From positions 36,094-100,093 of the forward strand of contig JAYTOY010000084.1 in assembly GCA_043747555.1 (NCBI GenBank): a DNA stretch of 64,000 nt, given 5' to 3'. The notes beneath the pieces were generated by a model, which was not told where the DNA came from, ran no database searches, and worked only from the letters and a program-made list of their open reading frames with translations. Shown in pieces: positions 60,880-64,000 of the stretch (its first letter is position 1; each line of letters opens with the position of its first letter). Position numbers and translations under genes: made by a program. This DNA comes from JAYWDA01 sp043747555. GTDB taxonomy: Bacteria; Bdellovibrionota; Bdellovibrionia; Bdellovibrionales; Bdellovibrionaceae.

Positions 60880-60989
60880 CACCAGACCTTAGCCTGTTCC
60901 CAGGTACAGTAATTGGGATGGTCAGGCCTTTGAACTTTTGATTTCTATCAAACCAACTTATCCTCAATAAGTTATCTCAAGGGGGATTT

Positions 60990-61622
60990 ATGTCTTTAAG
61001 ATTTTTTGCCTTTGTACTTCTTATGTTAGCGATTCCAAAATCTTTTGCAGGCTTATTGCTTGAGCCTTATATCGGTGCTGTTGGAGGATCTTATTCCAGC
61101 GAAACCAAAGCAGGCGGATTTTCGATTGGATCCCCGATGGATTCGAAACTGAGTGGCTCGGCCTACGGGGGACGGGTTGGTTTTAAATTTTTAGCGGCTT
61201 GGGCTGCGATTGATTACATGGCTATGAATATGTCTATAAAATATAATAAGCCTTCAAACACCCCTGATGGTTCGTCGAGCGCTCAATTTATTTTTGCTGA
61301 TGTTGGTGTAGATTTGCCGTTCTTGTTTCGACTTTATGGCGGCTATGGTTTTTCAAATTATTTCAAAAGTACTGGAAATAATAGTTTAGGTGTTTCAGGA
61401 GAAGAAGTTTTCAAAGGCGGCTCGGCCGTCAAAGCCGGGATTGGGCTTTCTTTTATACCGTTCTTGTCAGTTAATATCGAGTACATCAAACCGACTTACT
61501 CGAAATACGCGCTAACTTCTAACGGTGCTTCACTGGCTGACGGAACTGCTGACGATAACTTTAAGTCTGTTGATCAGTCCATCACCATGGTTGGTCTTAG
61601 TTTTCCATTTAATTTACTGTAA
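60990..61622 (+). CDS. Outer-membrane beta-barrel protein
   Basis: A signal peptide (through SFA) and an OmpA-like small barrel with glycine/aromatic-rich strands (GLLLEPYIGAVGGSY, FLFRLYGGYGFSNYF) and a final SFPFNLL. GGGGGA precedes the ATG. No named family. It stands alone, convergent with the prepilin genes. Confidence 0.78.
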   Translation: MSLRFFAFVLLMLAIPKSFAGLLLEPYIGAVGGSYSSETKAGGFSIGSPMDSKLSGSAYGGRVGFKFLAAWAAIDYMAMNMSIKYNKPSNTPDGSSSAQFIFADVGVDLPFLFRLYGGYGFSNYFKSTGNNSLGVSGEEVFKGGSAVKAGIGLSFIPFLSVNIEYIKPTYSKYALTSNGASLADGTADDNFKSVDQSITMVGLSFPFNLL

Positions 61623-61639
61623 GAGCTGATTGAAGGCCC

Positions 61640-62581
61640 TTATTGATTAATGTAACTTGTGTTGGAGAGGCCTCTTCCTAAATGAACAGGGCAGCTAGTC
61701 GCACTAACTGGCCCTGAGTCCACTGTTGAACAATACAAACTGCCAGTGAATCCACCTTTGCCACAGTTCGTACCCTCTTGGAGATAGGTGGAGCTGGGTG
61801 TTCCCTTGGTATACCTCACAATGAAACTGCCCTTCGAGCCAAGGGCAGTTAAGTTGCAGCCTGCTAAATAGGGGTTTGCCGCGGGACAACTGAATGAGCT
61901 GCAATCTCCACCGACAGGAACCGCAACTGGTGGCGGCGGTGGCGACGGCAAAATCGGGCATACACTCATGACCGGCGGAGCACTATTGGCGGCTGCGACC
62001 AGGGGGGATAAGCAGCCAATAATTTTTTTACTGGGCGCAAATGAATTTTTATCCGTTAGGACAGTCGTCATAATTCTAATCGGTTTAAGTTGCCGAACCA
62101 TGCTTGAGGAGTCGATGGAAACTACAAATTCTCCGGTGAACTTATTGGGATCAGGTTGCGCCCCAATAATATTTAAAACAATACTTTCGACTTTTAAAGT
62201 TGAGTTTGAACCGTAACTGTCACCCACGACCAAAACTGTCGGCGAAGTGACATCATCGCTCGAGCGAAACTGGCCAATACGGAATGAAGGATTCTGGTTC
62301 ATTCCTGCAGTAGGATAGGGAATGATGGAGGCAGGATTAAAAGCCAGCGGATTTTCTTGCACTTCAAGGGTGCAGACAGTGCCATCGGCTAAAGTTGAAT
62401 TCAGCAGTTTTAGAAGATCAATTTTATCTAGGTTTTCATTCAGGGCTCTTGTTTCTTTTTGTTGGGCGGAAACAAATGTCATAATGGCAAATAGACCCAC
62501 TGACATGACAGCAATGGCGACCAGCGCTTCAACCAAAGTAAAACCAGCTTGATGCAGGGATTTATATTTTTTTTGATTCAT
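61640..62581 (-). CDS. Prepilin-like protein, copy 1
   Basis: The prepilin signal QAGFTLVEALVAIAVMSVG has the G-F cleavage site and Glu5, with the hydrophobic helix typical of type IV pilins and type II secretion pseudopilins. A pilin-like body of about 190 residues follows, then a proline-rich linker and a cysteine-rich C-terminal domain of about 95 residues (CSSFSCPAANPYLAGC...). It is a close paralogue of the next gene, 13 bases away, and probably a minor pilin or tip adhesin. Confidence 0.85.
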   Translation of the reverse strand: MNQKKYKSLHQAGFTLVEALVAIAVMSVGLFAIMTFVSAQQKETRALNENLDKIDLLKLLNSTLADGTVCTLEVQENPLAFNPASIIPYPTAGMNQNPSFRIGQFRSSDDVTSPTVLVVGDSYGSNSTLKVESIVLNIIGAQPDPNKFTGEFVVSIDSSSMVRQLKPIRIMTTVLTDKNSFAPSKKIIGCLSPLVAAANSAPPVMSVCPILPSPPPPPVAVPVGGDCSSFSCPAANPYLAGCNLTALGSKGSFIVRYTKGTPSSTYLQEGTNCGKGGFTGSLYCSTVDSGPVSATSCPVHLGRGLSNTSYINQ

Positions 62582-62594
62582 CGAAGTCTCCCCT

Positions 62595-63539
62595 TTATTG
62601 GTTAACGTAAGTTGTGGAAGATAAGCCGCGGCCTAAGCGAACCGGGCAATTGGTCACACTGACGGGGCCAGTGTCCACTGAAGAACAATACAGATTTCCA
62701 GTGAAACCACCTTTGCCACAGTTACCACCCTCTTGCAAATAGGTGGAGCTGGGTGCTCCCTTGGTGTACCTAACTAGAAAATATCCCTTCGAGCCAAGCG
62801 CCGTTAAGTCACAGCCTGACAGGTAGGGACTCGTGGCGGGACATCCGAAGGACCTGCAGTCACCACCGACGGGAACCGCGACCGGTGCAAGCGGCGGAGG
62901 TGGCAGGACGGGACAGGTGATCACCATCGGCGGAGCCGTGGTAGCGGTGGCGACCGTTTCGGGGGTCAGGCAGCCAATGATTTTTTTATTGGGGGCCACG
63001 GATAGTTTGTCTGTGATAATTGTCGTCTTAATTTTAATTGGTTTAAGTTGGCGAACCATATTAGCGGGATTAAATGTAACGACAAATTCTCCGATGAATT
63101 TATCGGGATCAGCTTCCGCGCCTATGATATTCAAAACAATACTTGCCACTTTCAAAGTTGAGTTTGAACCGTAACTTCCTCCTGTGACCAAAACTGGCTT
63201 CGAATTGGCGTCATCGCTGGAGTGGATTTTCGACATATAAAATGTAGGATTTTGGTTGGCCCCTGGGCTGGGATTAGACTGGATAAGTGCGGGATTAAAG
63301 GTCAGCGGCGTTGACTGCACTTCAAAAGTACAAACGGTGCCGTCAGACAAAGTGGACTCTATTAGAGTATGTAGATCAATCTTATCTAGGTTTTCAACCA
63401 GGGCTCGTGTTTCTCTTTGCTGAGCAGAAATAAATGAGATCATAGCCATAATACCGATTGCTAGGACCGCGATGGCGACCATCGTTTCGATCAGAGTAAA
63501 GCCAGCCTGGTTTAGATATCTATTTTTTTTTGCACTCAT
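62595..63539 (-). CDS. Prepilin-like protein, copy 2
   Basis: The prepilin motif QAGFTLIETMVAIAVLAIG is followed by the same layout as copy 1, including the cysteine-rich tail (CRSFGCPATSPYLSGC...). High identity along the whole length, at DNA level too, points to a recent tandem duplication of a unit of about 955 bases. It lies between copies 1 and 3 in one apparent operon transcribed 3-2-1. Confidence 0.87.
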   Translation of the reverse strand: MSAKKNRYLNQAGFTLIETMVAIAVLAIGIMAMISFISAQQRETRALVENLDKIDLHTLIESTLSDGTVCTFEVQSTPLTFNPALIQSNPSPGANQNPTFYMSKIHSSDDANSKPVLVTGGSYGSNSTLKVASIVLNIIGAEADPDKFIGEFVVTFNPANMVRQLKPIKIKTTIITDKLSVAPNKKIIGCLTPETVATATTAPPMVITCPVLPPPPLAPVAVPVGGDCRSFGCPATSPYLSGCDLTALGSKGYFLVRYTKGAPSSTYLQEGGNCGKGGFTGNLYCSSVDTGPVSVTNCPVRLGRGLSSTTYVNQ

Positions 63540-63570
63540 TGACGTTTTCCCTCATAAAATAGAATCATTT

Positions 63571-64000
63571 TTACAGCAAACAACTCTCAATTTTTTTTGG
63601 ACTGGTCGATGTTTTAACAGTCCGAATATTTAAACGCATCGATATTATTTTCGTTGATTTATCTTGTAGGTTAAGAACCCCGATCTCTAGATTAGCAAGG
63701 TAAAGATTTGGGTTCGATGTTCTTGAAAAATTATTGACTGAAATAGTTTGAATCTTAAGAGAGCCAGGAAACAACGAAGAGTTTTCACCCACTTTAACAA
63801 TGGGTATACCCGTTGAGCCGGAAGAAAGATGTTGCAGTCTAATGATCGGCGGCTGCATAGAGCCAATGGAATCAGCCTGGAACGTATTAGTGGCAGGGTC
63901 CGAAATTAATTCGGAAAAACAACTTACGTTATTTGCGATTTGGCTGAGGGTCGTACTCAGAATCGATCGTTTTAGCTCAATGTTAGCCAATCTGTTCTGG
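63571..64000 (-). CDS. Prepilin-like protein, copy 3, N-terminus outside window
   Basis: The frame stays open to the window edge, so the start and prepilin motif are outside. The part seen aligns in layout with copies 1 and 2 (STTLSQIANNVSC matching STLADGTVC; IRTVKTSTSPKKIESC matching the KIIGC end). It stops at that cysteine and lacks the cysteine-rich C-terminal domain of the other two. TTG 63990 is an internal codon, not a supported start. Confidence 0.7.
   Translation of the reverse strand, partial: QNRLANIELKRSILSTTLSQIANNVSCFSELISDPATNTFQADSIGSMQPPIIRLQHLSSGSTGIPIVKVGENSSLFPGSLKIQTISVNNFSRTSNPNLYLANLEIGVLNLQDKSTKIISMRLNIRTVKTSTSPKKIESCLL

Noticed and set aside
61640..63539. Insertion sequence or prophage as the cause of the long direct repeat
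   Set aside because: The repeat units are the prepilin genes themselves, with no transposase, terminal inverted repeats or phage genes nearby; tandem gene duplication explains it.

Overview
The window looks like chromosomal DNA of a predatory, Bdellovibrio-like bacterium (Bdellovibrionota). The evidence is a trans-envelope gene cluster resembling the Agl-Glt gliding machine of myxobacteria, a large load of secreted or lipoprotein hydrolases (M16, S8 and metal proteases, phospholipase-D-like proteins, HNH nuclease, gamma-glutamyltransferase, L,D-transpeptidase), several outer-membrane barrels ending in Phe, PilZ proteins, fliL, and decayed copies of an HNH-endonuclease family that I recall as multicopy in Bdellovibrio. 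This placement is inference; no rRNA is present. I saw no CRISPR array, insertion sequence or prophage.

Layout. 1-10 kb: end of sppA, a HIT protein, a rhomboid protease, an L,D-transpeptidase, fliL, an active/inactive M16 protease pair, gamma-glutamyltransferase and a LysR regulator. 10-19.6 kb: a GYF-PilZ protein, a barrel, then an ExbB/ExbD/ExbD motor followed by two repeat-rich periplasmic proteins, a small secreted protein and an FHA-TM-AgmX/PglI-tail protein. This is the largest coherent machine in the window. 19.6-22.4 kb: a minus-strand housekeeping operon, nrdR-nusB-two unknowns-ppsR. 22.4-36.6 kb: a barrel, rsmB, secreted proteins, two PLD proteins, two HNH pseudogenes, a secreted HNH protein, lgt and hisS. 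36.6-42 kb: a three-gene minus-strand operon of FecR-Fn3, Fn3-barrel and adenylate cyclase. 42-54.8 kb: greB, a glycosyltransferase, a group of phosphorelay proteins without a histidine kinase, surface-sugar enzymes, M17 aminopeptidase, apaG and a DUF502 operon. 54.8-59.4 kb: a subtilase fused to a PilZ domain, then an operon with a lipoprotein metalloprotease. 59.6-64 kb: spoVG, tRNA-Gln, a HEPN/MNT pair, a barrel, and three tandem prepilin-like genes, the last cut by the window edge.

Many genes overlap by 1-10 bases, so translational coupling is common. The themes joining the window are envelope remodelling, secreted degradation and second-messenger signalling (PilZ domains for c-di-GMP, a class III cyclase for cAMP). 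The most unusual items are the subtilase-TM-PilZ fusion, the FecR/Fn3/barrel/cyclase operon, and the two complementary HNH relics.
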